A stretch of 64,000 bases of DNA from CAYFUR01 sp964346275 (GCA_964346275.1 CAYFUR010000006.1:1-64000), one strand, 5' to 3'. Shown: positions 17,789 to 27,083, numbered from the stretch's first letter. Numbers and translations: made by a program. The notes: a model not told the origin generated them from the letters alone.

Positions 17789-18301
17789 ATGTTTCGCAAC
17801 AAACTTGTTATCACGGCGGTCGGCGGGTTTCTGGCAGGGGGGCTGGCCCTGGGAGTCCATTCTCAAACGGCGGGGTCGTGGGCGGAAAACGAAATGAGCG
17901 CGGCTTCCGTCTCGCAAGAAGGTGAGAAAGCGATCTTTTCTTCTACGGCGTTCAATCGCGAAGGAACCCGCACGATTGGTTATTTCACGGGGACCGCCAC
18001 AGATGAATCCATCCAGGTAGCAGCCGACGAGGAGATTGATGCCAGGACGATGGTCATTCACAATGGCCGAGAGGACAGCTCCGGTTACATGGAAGGACTC
18101 ATTCTCATCAATAACGGCTTCCAGCATTTCTTTGCTATCACTGAGCGGACAACCGAGAGCTTCCAGTTCGACCCGCCGTTGAAGCTACGGGAAGGGAATT
18201 TGGTCGACTTTAATGTCGATCCCGCAACAGCGGAAAATGTTTTCTTCAAGGTCACCTTCCACGGAACACCGCCGGCAAGCCAGGGTCTTATTATTAAATA
18301 A
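17789..18301 (+). CDS. exported protein of unknown function, tandem paralogue 2
   Basis: This is a 170-residue paralogue of the preceding gene with the same layout: an N-terminal signal with GGLALGVHSQT, then a beta-rich mature domain ending VTFHGTPPASQGLIIK. Replacements such as PLP to SWA after the signal and NR to DE near residue 80 make this copy slightly more acidic. GAGGAG upstream supports the ATG. Two copies, each with a separate promoter and terminator, suggest duplication of a whole transcription unit and possibly different conditions of expression. Function is unknown. Confidence 0.7.
   Translation: MFRNKLVITAVGGFLAGGLALGVHSQTAGSWAENEMSAASVSQEGEKAIFSSTAFNREGTRTIGYFTGTATDESIQVAADEEIDARTMVIHNGREDSSGYMEGLILINNGFQHFFAITERTTESFQFDPPLKLREGNLVDFNVDPATAENVFFKVTFHGTPPASQGLIIK
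18073..18196 (+). repeat. 124-bp identical block, copy 2 (pairs with 17295-17418)
   Basis: This block is identical to the corresponding part of the first paralogue, as expected from recent gene conversion or a recent duplication. Confidence 0.85.
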
Positions 18302-18332
18302 TTGGCCGCCTCGCAGTATCGGGCGTTCTTAT

Positions 18333-18362
18333 CCGGCAGGCATTCCGCTTGCCGGTTTTTCT
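18333..18362 (+). terminator. intrinsic terminator of paralogue 2
   Basis: The arms CCGGCA and TGCCGG enclose GGCATTCCGCT and are followed by TTTTTCTTTTT. The hairpin is nearly the reverse complement of the terminator of paralogue 1. Confidence 0.75.
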
Positions 18363-18367
18363 TTTTC

Positions 18368-18405
18368 CGCCCTCCTGGCATGACGGCCCGCCAGGAGGGC
18401 GTTTT
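18368..18405 (+). terminator. second hairpin terminator before the cyd operon
   Basis: The perfect 12-bp arms CGCCCTCCTGGC and GCCAGGAGGGCG enclose ATGACGGCCC and are followed by TTTT. Confidence 0.7.
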
Positions 18406-18452
18406 GTGGCTTGCTCCGCTTTCCGGTTGCCGCTAGGAGGTTAGTTCAATAT

Positions 18453-18483
18453 TTTTCCGGTCGGGACACCGGAAAAGTTTTTT
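18453..18483 (+). promoter_or_regulatory. terminator-like hairpin in the cydA leader
   Basis: The perfect 9-bp arms TTTTCCGGT and ACCGGAAAA enclose CGGGAC and are followed by GTTTTTT. The T-run ends only 20 bases before the cydA ATG. Its position suggests an attenuator rather than a plain terminator. An AGGAGG lies just upstream at about 18435 with no obvious peptide after it. Confidence 0.45.
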
Positions 18484-18502
18484 GCAGGGAGCAACAGGGA
18501 CT

Positions 18503-19981
18503 ATGGAATGGCTGTCGGACGTCGTTCTCCTTTCGCGGATCCAATTCGCCTTCACGATCATGTTTCACTACCTCTATCCCCCGCTGACCATCGGGCTCGG
18601 GGTGATGCTGGTGTTCATGGAGGGGATGTTCCTCTGGACGAAGAACCCGGTCTACGAATCGATGACCAAGTTCTGGGTGAAGATCTTCGCGCTGAACTTT
18701 GGCCTGGGCGTGGCGACGGGGATCGTCATGGAGTTCGAGTTTGGCACCAACTGGGCGACGTATTCGCGCTTTGTGGGCGACGTGTTCGGTTCGGCGCTGG
18801 CGGCGGAGGGAATCTTCGCGTTCTTTCTCGAATCGGGCTTTCTGGCGATTCTGGTTTTTGGCTGGGACAAGGTCTCGCCGCGGGTGCATTTCCTGTCGAC
18901 GATCCTTGTGGCGCTGGGATCGATGTTTTCCGCGGTGTGGATCGTGATCGCCAATAGCTGGCAGCAGACGCCTGCCGGTTTTCATATCGTCGACCAGGCG
19001 GGAAACGTCCTGACCGATTTCGTTTACAATCCCCTGGCGGAGGGAATCCAGCCCCGGGCCGAGATCACGGATTTCTGGGCCATGGTGTTCAACCCCTCCA
19101 GCATGGTGCGGCTGCTCCATTCCATTGTCGGCGGCTTTATCCTGGCCTCGTTCTTTGTGATGAGCGTCACCGGCTATTACCTGTTGAAGGGCCGCCACCT
19201 GGACTTTGCCCGGCGGGCCTTTACCATCGCGCTGATCTTCGGGGCCATGTCCTCGCTGGGCCAGCTGGCCCTGGGGCACTGGCACGCCAATGTTGTGGCG
19301 GAGCATCAGCCGGCGAAGCTGGCCGCCTATGAGGGCATTTTCGAGACGGGCGAGTCGACGCCCCTTTATCTCTTTGGAATTCCCAACTACGAGGAGAAGA
19401 AAGTCACCGGCCTGGCCATTCCCGGCATGCTGAGTTTTCTCGTCCACGAAGACTTCAAAACCCCGGTGACGGGCTTTGACCAGATCGACCCCGAATATCA
19501 TCCGCCGGTCCAGATTCCCTTCCAGGCTTATCACCTCATGATCAGCCTGGGGATGTATTTCATCGCGATTACGCTGTTTGGGTGTTTCCTGCTCTGGCGC
19601 GGCAAGTTGTTCAGCCAGAGATGGCTGCTCTGGGTCTTTGTCTTTTCCGTGCCGCTTCCCTACGCGGCCAACCAGCTTGGCTGGATTGCGGCGGAGGTGG
19701 GCCGGCAACCCTGGGTTGTCTACGGCCTCTTGAAAACGGAACACGGGGTTTCGAAGGCGGTGGGGGCCCAGTCGGTGCTGGCCTCGTTGATCATGTTCAC
19801 GCTGATCTATCTTCTGCTTTTCGCCATGTTCCTCTATCTGCTGGACAAGAAAATCCGAACGGGTCCGGAGGACGTGGAACCGATGCCCGATGAAACGGAC
19901 ACAGAAGGGCTGCGCGAAGCCATGACGGCGCGCGGCCCGGGCCGCAGCCACCTGGCTGATTCGAAGGAGGATCTGGACTAA
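18503..19981 (+). CDS. cydA: cytochrome bd ubiquinol oxidase subunit I
   Basis: This is the haem-bearing subunit of the high-affinity quinol oxidase in the inner membrane, which reduces oxygen to water without pumping protons. It has 492 residues and about nine helices. Candidate haem ligands are H22 (in MFHYLYPP), H206 (in VRLLHSIVGG) and M346 (in AYHLMISLGM). The conserved GIFAFFLESGFLAILVFGWD carries the essential glutamates. The periplasmic Q-loop is short, so this is the short-Q-loop type rather than the E. coli long type. The start is MEWLSD. The stop overlaps the cydB start by one base (TAATG). Confidence 0.95.
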   Translation: MEWLSDVVLLSRIQFAFTIMFHYLYPPLTIGLGVMLVFMEGMFLWTKNPVYESMTKFWVKIFALNFGLGVATGIVMEFEFGTNWATYSRFVGDVFGSALAAEGIFAFFLESGFLAILVFGWDKVSPRVHFLSTILVALGSMFSAVWIVIANSWQQTPAGFHIVDQAGNVLTDFVYNPLAEGIQPRAEITDFWAMVFNPSSMVRLLHSIVGGFILASFFVMSVTGYYLLKGRHLDFARRAFTIALIFGAMSSLGQLALGHWHANVVAEHQPAKLAAYEGIFETGESTPLYLFGIPNYEEKKVTGLAIPGMLSFLVHEDFKTPVTGFDQIDPEYHPPVQIPFQAYHLMISLGMYFIAITLFGCFLLWRGKLFSQRWLLWVFVFSVPLPYAANQLGWIAAEVGRQPWVVYGLLKTEHGVSKAVGAQSVLASLIMFTLIYLLLFAMFLYLLDKKIRTGPEDVEPMPDETDTEGLREAMTARGPGRSHLADSKEDLD

Positions 19982-20997
19982 TGGATCTGAACCTGATCTG
20001 GTACTTTCTCATCGGTATCTTATTGATCGGATACGCCATTCTCGATGGTTTCGACCTGGGAGTGGGCGCGCTGCACCTGTTCAGTTCGGGGGACACGGAG
20101 CGGCGGACGCTGATGAACTCCATCGGGCCCGTGTGGGATGGCAACGAGGTCTGGCTGGTGACGGCGGGCGGAGCGCTGTTCGCCGCGTTTCCCCATGCCT
20201 ATGCGACGGCTTTTTCCGGGTTCTATATTCCGTTCATGCTGTTGCTTTGTGCGCTGATCTTTCGCGCCGTGGCGCTGGAATTCCGGAGCAAAGAGGAGAT
20301 GAAGTGGTGGCGCCAGCTCTGGGACGTTTCCTTCAGCGTGGCCAGTATCGTGGCCTCGATTCTCTTTGGCGTGGCGGTGGGCAATCTGATCGTCGGCCTG
20401 CCGATCGGGCCCAACATGGAATTCGAGGGCACGCTGTTGGACCTGCTGAAGCCTTATCCGCTGGTGGTTGGCATTTTCAACCTGTCGCTTTTCATGATGC
20501 ACGGCTCGATCTATCTGTATTTGAAAACGAGCGGTGAATTGCAGGAGAAAGTGAAGGGGTGGATCTACAAAACCTTCTTCTTCTTCCTGGCGATGTATGT
20601 GGTGACCACGCTGTTTACCCTGACGACTTATCCCGGGATGATTGAAAACTTCCAGACGCTCTGGTGGGCCTGGATCGTGGCGCTGCTGACAGCGCTGGCG
20701 GTGGCCAATATTCCCCGGGCGCTGCACCTCAACCTGCCATTCCGCGCTTTTATCAGCTCGGCCTGCGTGGTGGCGGGGCTTGTCTTCCTGTTCGGGATTG
20801 GCATTTTTCCCGACATGATTGTGTCCTCGATCGATTCGACTTACTCGCTGAACGCATACAATGCCGCCTCTTCGCAGAGGACGCTGAAGATCATGCTGAT
20901 CATCGCCCTGATGGGCATGCCCTTTGTCGTCGCCTACACGGCGTCGATCTACTGGATTTTCCGGGGCAAGGTGGACATCGACAAGTACAGCTACTGA
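19981..20997 (+). CDS. cydB: cytochrome bd ubiquinol oxidase subunit II
   Basis: This is the second structural subunit of cytochrome bd oxidase, 338 residues with about eight or nine membrane helices. The N-terminal signature ILDGFDLGVGALH and VWDGNEVWLVTAGGALFAAF are diagnostic. It stabilises the haems of CydA and may contribute a proton or oxygen channel. It is translationally coupled to cydA through the TAATG overlap. I looked for a short CydX-like frame after it and saw none; the next gene is lptD, about 175 bases on. An oxidase of this type suits microaerobic or stressed growth. Confidence 0.95.
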   Translation: MDLNLIWYFLIGILLIGYAILDGFDLGVGALHLFSSGDTERRTLMNSIGPVWDGNEVWLVTAGGALFAAFPHAYATAFSGFYIPFMLLLCALIFRAVALEFRSKEEMKWWRQLWDVSFSVASIVASILFGVAVGNLIVGLPIGPNMEFEGTLLDLLKPYPLVVGIFNLSLFMMHGSIYLYLKTSGELQEKVKGWIYKTFFFFLAMYVVTTLFTLTTYPGMIENFQTLWWAWIVALLTALAVANIPRALHLNLPFRAFISSACVVAGLVFLFGIGIFPDMIVSSIDSTYSLNAYNAASSQRTLKIMLIIALMGMPFVVAYTASIYWIFRGKVDIDKYSY

Positions 20998-21172
20998 GGC
21001 GCCCGTTGGCCGGCGGGTTCGCAGGCCCTGTGGAGCCGCAATGGAGCCGCTTCTTGCCGGAAATCGGGTTAATCTCCTTGCGGCTCTCTCCGGTGATTTT
21101 CATGGTTTTCCTCCCAGATCATTTATCCGGGAAATCCGGCGCATGGCGCGCGATTGCAAGGAGTGAGCGCTG

Positions 21173-23833
21173 TTGAGGTGGAGTAGGCTTCCTTCCTGGC
21201 GATGGGTGGGGCTGGCGTTTCTGACGGCCTTTTGGCTGGCAGGTGCGCGGACAGCCGCCGCCCAGGAGTTTGACCAGGTGCCCCGGCTGCCCGAGGCACC
21301 GCTGCCCGACGTGGGGCAAACTCCTTCGGGCGGGATCACCGATTTTCGCGAGCGAGCCAATATCCGCGGCGAAGAAGGGGTGATCATCGAGGATCAAGTC
21401 GGTTACGGCCAGGGCCGCACATCGATCCAGTATAACCAGTTTCATCTGGAAGCCGATCGCATGGTGATCGACTTCGTATCCGGTGACATTCAAGCCGAAG
21501 GCAATGTCGTCTTCGAAAGCCCCCAGCAGTTCATCAAGGCAAGCCGCGGGCGATTCAACATGATCCGCCAGGAAGGCATGGCCTATGACGTGGACGGCCA
21601 ATCCGGGCCGCTCTATTTCCGCGCGGTGTGGGATGAAGAGGAAAAAGGGCCTTCCTTTCGCCAGATCGACGAAAGCCAATCCATTTTTCGCGGCACCCAT
21701 TTCACAACCAGTTCTTTTCCCGTTCCGATGTATTACATCAAGTCGGATGAGGTGATCCTGATCAAGGAACGGCGGATTTTCTTCCGCAATCCGGTGCTTT
21801 ACATTCGCGGGGTGCCCGTCCTCTGGCTGCCGTTCTATACACGCAACCTGGCAGAGGGGTCGCCCTGGTCGACGGAATTCGGATATAATTCGGACCTGGG
21901 CGCTTTCTTCCGCCTGGGCTATCGGTATATCCACCGGGTGCAGACGCCCGAGTGGGAAGACCCAACGATGTACCGAAACCAGAGCCACGGCCTGCTGGAT
22001 ACCTATGTCGACCTGATGAGCCAGCGCGGCGTGGGCGCCGGGGCGCGCTATACTTATCAGTTCGATCACTACCGCCATACCGGTTTCCTCCAAGTGTACG
22101 GCATCAACGATCGCGGCCGTGATGTGGCGGAGGAAGAATCCTCGGGCGATGAGAATCAACGCTGGGTCTATCGCCACAAGCACTTCAGCCAGCTTAGCAG
22201 AGACTTGTTCTTCCAGCTTGATGTGGACCAGGCAAGCGATCCGGATATCTACGTCGATATTCTCGACCGTTTTACGCCGGACACCTTGTTTGAGCGCGGC
22301 CGCCTTTTCGAGCAGTCTGCGCGCGCGGGGCTGACCTACCGGAAAGACGACTTCATTGCACGCCTGGCCGTAGAGCACCGCGAACGCCTCGGCCGCGATG
22401 TCTATAAAGATTATTCCGACCCCTTCAGCGATGACCTGGACTTCGATATCGACCCGGACTTTACCGATGGCGAGGACATCGACGACACGGGCATCCCGCG
22501 GAAACGCTATGGCGTGGTCAGCAAAAACGCCTACGCGCGCTATGCCACGCGGCTTCTCAACCTCGGATCGACACCGCTCTATTATCGGTTCGAGGCGAAC
22601 GGCTTCACAAGCCGCGACGCCGGGCTCAACATTATCGACACGGATGACGACACGCGCGTCTACGGCGGGGATGTCTATGGATCGCTGACCTATCGCATGC
22701 GCCTGGGCGAGCGCACCACGTGGACGAATACGGTGGGCGTGGGAAGCGCCTATTACTATCGCCGCAGCAACGAACTGGTGTCGGAAGAAGAACTCCAGAA
22801 CGGCATCATCCTGCCCAATGGCACGATCACAATCCCCAATGCGATTTTTCGTGACGAAGAGACCCAGGTCCTGGGATTGAGCGACACCGAGCGGTCGCTG
22901 GACGAAGTGGAACCCTTTTACGCCTTCGCCGACTATACAAGCCGCCTGAATCACCGCTTTACGGATTACCTCGATGGCTACGTGAAATACTTCATCCGGG
23001 AAGGCACGGATAACAGCCTGGGCGAATATTATGAAAAAATCGGCAAGGTGGAAGCACGGGAAGACATTTACGACTTTTATACCGACAAGCATTACGTCGA
23101 GGCGGGGCTGAATTACTTTCTCCGCTATCCAAACCTGGCCATGTCGATACGCTACCGGGAAAATCTCCAGCGTTCCAACGAGATCTATCCCAACGAGCAA
23201 ATCCGTTTTGCGGGCTACAGCATCGGCTATACGAACGACTCTCGGGAATTCCAGGCATCGCTGGGGCTTGGCTTTGAAAAGCGCCGGATCCGCGACCGCG
23301 CCGACCCGAACTCTTTCAAGCAGGGCAGCCTCGGCGGCAACCTCCTGCTGTCCTATTTCCCGCGGCATTCGCGCTACTGGGCCCAGTTGCTGGTGAGCGG
23401 CTCGCACAAGCTGGAAGAGGATCCCGTGGCGCGTGATGCGCGGCAAAAACTGCGCTTCGACGAAGACGAAACGGAATTCATCATCACGCCGACATTGGGG
23501 CGGCGCTTCGGGCCAAAATACCGCGTTCAGGTCAGCGCGACATACAACACGCGCTTTTCCGATTTCGAGCGCGCCGGCGTGATTATCCTGCGCGACCTTG
23601 CCGATGCGGAGTTGGGATTGAGCTTTGGCGTGCGCAACGATTCAATCGAAGCACGCGACGACGATGAATTCGACGACAGCCCGGACGTGGATCCGAACGA
23701 CCGCGAAACGGAATACGAGTTGGACGTGCGCGCGTCGATCCGCTTTAAGATCAATCGCGACCAGCCGGGCCTTGGCCAGCGTTCCATCACGACCCTGGCG
23801 GACCTTCGCCGCGAGGCGCAGTACGTTCAGTAA
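21173..23833 (+). CDS. lptD: LPS-assembly outer-membrane protein LptD
   Basis: LptD is the outer-membrane beta-barrel that inserts lipopolysaccharide into the outer leaflet. The 886-residue protein has a signal peptide (about 1-30), an OstA-type domain (about 80-150, with EADRMVIDFVSGDIQAEGNV) and the conserved NPVLYIRGVPVLWLPFYTRN before the barrel. The rest has alternating polar/aromatic strands typical of a large barrel. I see no cysteine, so the disulfides that lock the E. coli protein are absent. The start appears to be TTG, with AAGGAG nine bases upstream and no nearby ATG. A terminator follows. No lptE is seen nearby. Confidence 0.88.
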   Translation: MRWSRLPSWRWVGLAFLTAFWLAGARTAAAQEFDQVPRLPEAPLPDVGQTPSGGITDFRERANIRGEEGVIIEDQVGYGQGRTSIQYNQFHLEADRMVIDFVSGDIQAEGNVVFESPQQFIKASRGRFNMIRQEGMAYDVDGQSGPLYFRAVWDEEEKGPSFRQIDESQSIFRGTHFTTSSFPVPMYYIKSDEVILIKERRIFFRNPVLYIRGVPVLWLPFYTRNLAEGSPWSTEFGYNSDLGAFFRLGYRYIHRVQTPEWEDPTMYRNQSHGLLDTYVDLMSQRGVGAGARYTYQFDHYRHTGFLQVYGINDRGRDVAEEESSGDENQRWVYRHKHFSQLSRDLFFQLDVDQASDPDIYVDILDRFTPDTLFERGRLFEQSARAGLTYRKDDFIARLAVEHRERLGRDVYKDYSDPFSDDLDFDIDPDFTDGEDIDDTGIPRKRYGVVSKNAYARYATRLLNLGSTPLYYRFEANGFTSRDAGLNIIDTDDDTRVYGGDVYGSLTYRMRLGERTTWTNTVGVGSAYYYRRSNELVSEEELQNGIILPNGTITIPNAIFRDEETQVLGLSDTERSLDEVEPFYAFADYTSRLNHRFTDYLDGYVKYFIREGTDNSLGEYYEKIGKVEAREDIYDFYTDKHYVEAGLNYFLRYPNLAMSIRYRENLQRSNEIYPNEQIRFAGYSIGYTNDSREFQASLGLGFEKRRIRDRADPNSFKQGSLGGNLLLSYFPRHSRYWAQLLVSGSHKLEEDPVARDARQKLRFDEDETEFIITPTLGRRFGPKYRVQVSATYNTRFSDFERAGVIILRDLADAELGLSFGVRNDSIEARDDDEFDDSPDVDPNDRETEYELDVRASIRFKINRDQPGLGQRSITTLADLRREAQYVQ

Positions 23834-23859
23834 GCGGGTTTATTGAAAAGGAAAGTCAC

Positions 23860-23897
23860 AAGCCCGGACGGCCAATGAGCGGTCCGGGCTTCATTTA
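23860..23897 (+). terminator. intrinsic terminator after lptD
   Basis: The arms AAGCCCGGAC (23860-23869) and GTCCGGGCTT (23882-23891) are followed by CATTTATT. Confidence 0.7.
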
Positions 23898-23999
23898 TTC
23901 CTACCAAAGAAGGCGGATGGGCAGCTCTCTCCGTGACGATGGCGCGTATTTTTGATGAGGATGATCGAGGGAAGGGCGGGCGGCCGAAACGCGAGACTC

Positions 24000-25031
24000 T
24001 CACCAGCGCTCTTCGCGGTCGCCGTAGATATCCTGAATATCCTCCTCGCTCAGGCTTTCCGTCCAGGGCTCGTCTTCATCGGCCCAGCGCGATTCCGTCC
24101 GGCGGTTGCGCATCCTCAACCGGACAAAGGCGATCACGGCCAGAATGGTAATGAGGACGAAAATGGACGAGGTGCCAGTCAAAACAACCAGTGCCGTTGC
24201 AAATCGGGATCCCAGGGCATCGTGAGTGGCATCCTGCCACGCCTGGCTTTCGAAATCACCCCTTAACTCACGGGCAAGGGCGGGCCCGCGCCGTTCGCTC
24301 GCCAGGGTCCGCATGAGTCCGCGCACCTCGCCGGGCTTGTCCCCGCGATCACGGGCAAGCACACCCACGGCGGCATAGCTCATTTGATAAGCCAGATTTT
24401 GCGATTGTCCGGTGCGGGGGAATTTCGTTTCCAGGTTTTCCAGAAGCGGCAGATTCCCCGAGGCATGAGCCGCCAGCAGGCGCATCTGGCCTTCGTAGGA
24501 TTGCTGGCCGGCGAGGTGCATCACCAGCCCTTCGTTGGCCCAGAGCGGCAATTCCTTGCCCCCTGGAAGCGAGCCGACCAGAAGGTGCCCCACCTCGTGG
24601 GTCATGGTCTGCTGGCGCTGGCGGTCGTTGGACTGCACCCAGGCGCGCTCGTTGATCCAGATGGTCTTCTGCTTGGCGGAAGCCGCGGCGGCGGTGTTTT
24701 CCGGAGCGAAGCCGGTTTTTTCCATGAAGGTGTCCTCATCGGTCCAGACGATGAGCGCGGTACCTTCCCAATCGAGAGTGGTCTGTTCGGCGATGCGGCG
24801 TCGGGCGGCGAGGGCAGCGGTGCGGACGGAATCGCGGAGCTTGGGCCGGTCGTCCAGCCCGACAATGCGAAAGGCGGGAGCTGGCTGCTCTTCGGTTTGT
24901 TCCTGCCTGGTCTCGCGGGGAACAAAGGAATCGAGAGAGGGGAGCGGTTCCTGGGCCATGGCGGCACCCAAACCGGCCAGGAAAAGCCAGATGGCGCAAA
25001 AAGCCGCGAATGGCAGAAGGTGCCGTTTCAT
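24000..25031 (-). CDS. membrane-anchored peptidase MA-like gluzincin
   Basis: This predicted zinc protease of 343 residues resembles the peptidase MA-2 group. It has a signal peptide (about 1-26), a metal site HEVGH (H145, E146, H149) and a third ligand in NEG (E167), then a C-terminal membrane helix (about 287-310) and a charged cytoplasmic tail. The catalytic domain therefore faces the periplasm. It is the last gene of a minus-strand operon with O-antigen ligase-like and sugar-nucleotide genes, 42 bases after the ligase-like gene. That suggests processing of an envelope protein. No substrate can be inferred. Confidence 0.75.
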   Translation of the reverse strand: MKRHLLPFAAFCAIWLFLAGLGAAMAQEPLPSLDSFVPRETRQEQTEEQPAPAFRIVGLDDRPKLRDSVRTAALAARRRIAEQTTLDWEGTALIVWTDEDTFMEKTGFAPENTAAAASAKQKTIWINERAWVQSNDRQRQQTMTHEVGHLLVGSLPGGKELPLWANEGLVMHLAGQQSYEGQMRLLAAHASGNLPLLENLETKFPRTGQSQNLAYQMSYAAVGVLARDRGDKPGEVRGLMRTLASERRGPALARELRGDFESQAWQDATHDALGSRFATALVVLTGTSSIFVLITILAVIAFVRLRMRNRRTESRWADEDEPWTESLSEEDIQDIYGDREERW

Positions 25032-25073
25032 GGCGCCGTGATGGGGCAAGGACGGGGCCAATGCCTGCGACGG

Positions 25074-27083
25074 TTATTGGGCTCGGAGTTGCCGGGCCTC
25101 CAGGCGTTCAAGATATTGCTGGAACTCCTGGGGATATTCGCGCACCGCTTCCGGTTTGCGGGTGAAGTAAACGTCCCAGTCGGCCGCGGCCTCCTCCGTC
25201 CGCCCAAGAGCCTCCAGGGCCAGGGCCCTGCGGAGATAAACCTCGGAAGCGTTGAGTTTTTCGAGCACGCGGGGCGTTTGCTCGAGCACCGCGTCGTAGT
25301 CTCCCTGGCGGAGCAGGGCATCCTGGAGCGTGCTGCGGGCATCGGCATGGTGGGGCCAGATGGCGAGCACGGCGCGGCTTTTCCGTGCGACGTCGCTCCA
25401 AGTTGCCATGCGGCCGGACGCGAGGCGCTTAGCCTCGTAGGCGTCGCGGTAAGCGATATCCGCTCGCAGGGGAATGAGGGCCTGCCAGGCCATCCACGCG
25501 CCCAAGGCCAGCGGAACCACCGCGATCAAACCCGCCGCCCAGGTTTTGCGCGTGTCGATGCGGACACGGAATTCCGTGGGATAGGCCATGTTCTTCATGA
25601 GGATGCCCAGCCGGAGGGAACCGAAGGGGCGCTCGACGGGGATCAGGAGTTCCTCGGGCTCCTGGCCGCGCGCGGGCAGCACGTGGGGCAGCGCCAGCAG
25701 CAGGAAAAACAGCATGGAGGAGACGGGAAGCTGGAGGGGGAAGTTCATTTGGGCCTGGAGGCACATGGCCGCCAGCATCGCCGCCCCCAGGGCCAGGATC
25801 ACGGCGTTGCCCGGCGAGGTTCCCGCCTGAATGCGGTCCCAGGAATTCTTGAATGCCAGCGCCACGATCACCACGAGGAGAAAGGCGCCGACGATGCCGA
25901 GTTCCGACCAGGCCTGGAGCACTTCGTTGTGCGCGGCGTTGGTCCAGGAACCGGAGTAGCGGGCCAGTTCGGGATTGTTCTGGAGGATTCCGGAAATGGC
26001 GGCGGGATAGCTATACGTGAAGTTGCCCGCGCCGGTGCCGAGCCAGGGGTTGTTCTTCACGATCTCGAGGGTCTGGAGCCAAATGGCGATGCGCGTATCG
26101 AGTCCGGAGGTCCAGCGGGGCGAGGCGAAGGCCTGGCTGAAAATGCCGCCGTCAAAGCCGCCCTCGGGCAGGGGCACGCCAGCCTGCTGATAGGCGCGCT
26201 CGGTCCGGGAAGCCCACTGGGCGCTGCCATGGGGATTGGCGGGGTGATCGACCACGTAAAAAAGGCAGACGATGATCCAGCCCGCGACCAGGACGGCGGA
26301 GCGGAGCTTCACCCGCAGGAGGTCTTTCTTTTCAAAATAGAAACGGAGCAGCCACGCACCAAGCAGCACCGCCACGATGAGCGAAAGATTGCTGTGGACG
26401 GACCAGGAAACGATCAGCGCCGCCGCGTGAATCCAGAGGGCAATCGTGGCCAGGGATTTCAACCAGAGTGGCCGGGCGAGGAACCATCCGGCGAGCCAGA
26501 GCAGGAATCCCATCACGAGGAAATCCGCCAGGTGGCTGGTGTTGCCGAAGGCGACGGGGAGGAGGAAGTCGCGCCAGTCGCCCAGGTAGGACCGCACGGC
26601 CAGGGATTCCGGCGCGAATCCAGCGCGGAAATCCCGCAGCACCAGCCAGCCCGCGAGGAGAAGTGAAGCGATGGCCAGTCCCCCGCCGAGGGTCAGCAAA
26701 TGGCGGCGGCTGCCGCCGGCAATGGATTGAAAAAAGAAAAAGAAAAGGCCGAGCATGGCCAGGCGGCCGGTCTCCTCCCAGGCGAGCTGGCCGGATTCCG
26801 CCCAAAGGATCGACAACGCGTTCCAGGCGATGAACCCCAGAACGAATCCGTTGATCGGCCGCAGATAGATGCGAAAGGGTTGGTCGAGACAGGCCCCGGC
26901 AAAGACGAGCCCAAAGAGCACCGACACGCCCGCGCGGAAAAGCGTTTCCTTGCCAAGCGTGAAGGACTCGACCGCCTGGGGGACAAAGACCAGCGGCAGC
27001 CCCGCAACGATCAAAAACAGCAGGAAGAAGGCAATGCCATGAGGCATCGGAGTGGGGAAAAGATGTTGGGCAAGTCGCTTCAT
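25074..27083 (-). CDS. O-antigen ligase-like membrane protein with TPR-like tail
   Basis: This 669-residue polytopic protein has about twelve hydrophobic segments followed by a soluble tail (about 540-669). The central loop contains NPWLGTGAGNFTYSYP and AHNEVLQAWSELGIVG, the pattern of the Wzy/WaaL O-antigen ligase family, which transfers polyprenyl-linked glycan to a lipid or protein. The tail has TPR-like helix pairs (AVLAIWPHHADARSTLQDAL and similar). I start at MKRLAQH because its ATG overlaps the stop of the upstream epimerase gene by four bases. Ligase versus polymerase activity, and the acceptor, cannot be decided. Confidence 0.8.
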   Translation of the reverse strand: MKRLAQHLFPTPMPHGIAFFLLFLIVAGLPLVFVPQAVESFTLGKETLFRAGVSVLFGLVFAGACLDQPFRIYLRPINGFVLGFIAWNALSILWAESGQLAWEETGRLAMLGLFFFFFQSIAGGSRRHLLTLGGGLAIASLLLAGWLVLRDFRAGFAPESLAVRSYLGDWRDFLLPVAFGNTSHLADFLVMGFLLWLAGWFLARPLWLKSLATIALWIHAAALIVSWSVHSNLSLIVAVLLGAWLLRFYFEKKDLLRVKLRSAVLVAGWIIVCLFYVVDHPANPHGSAQWASRTERAYQQAGVPLPEGGFDGGIFSQAFASPRWTSGLDTRIAIWLQTLEIVKNNPWLGTGAGNFTYSYPAAISGILQNNPELARYSGSWTNAAHNEVLQAWSELGIVGAFLLVVIVALAFKNSWDRIQAGTSPGNAVILALGAAMLAAMCLQAQMNFPLQLPVSSMLFFLLLALPHVLPARGQEPEELLIPVERPFGSLRLGILMKNMAYPTEFRVRIDTRKTWAAGLIAVVPLALGAWMAWQALIPLRADIAYRDAYEAKRLASGRMATWSDVARKSRAVLAIWPHHADARSTLQDALLRQGDYDAVLEQTPRVLEKLNASEVYLRRALALEALGRTEEAAADWDVYFTRKPEAVREYPQEFQQYLERLEARQLRAQ

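Noticed and set aside
17011..18301. CRISPR or assembly duplication as explanation for the repeated block
   Set aside because: There is only one pair of copies, inside two genes that differ in flanks, promoter spacing and terminator, so it is not an array and not a simple assembly duplicate.
21119..23446. 775-codon minus-strand frame opposite lptD
   Set aside because: LptD motifs are unmistakable on the plus strand. The reverse frame is a by-product of codon bias.
24384..26666. 760-codon plus-strand frame opposite the peptidase and O-antigen ligase-like genes
   Set aside because: It covers genes with clear HEVGH and Wzy-type signatures on the other strand and looks like a shadow.
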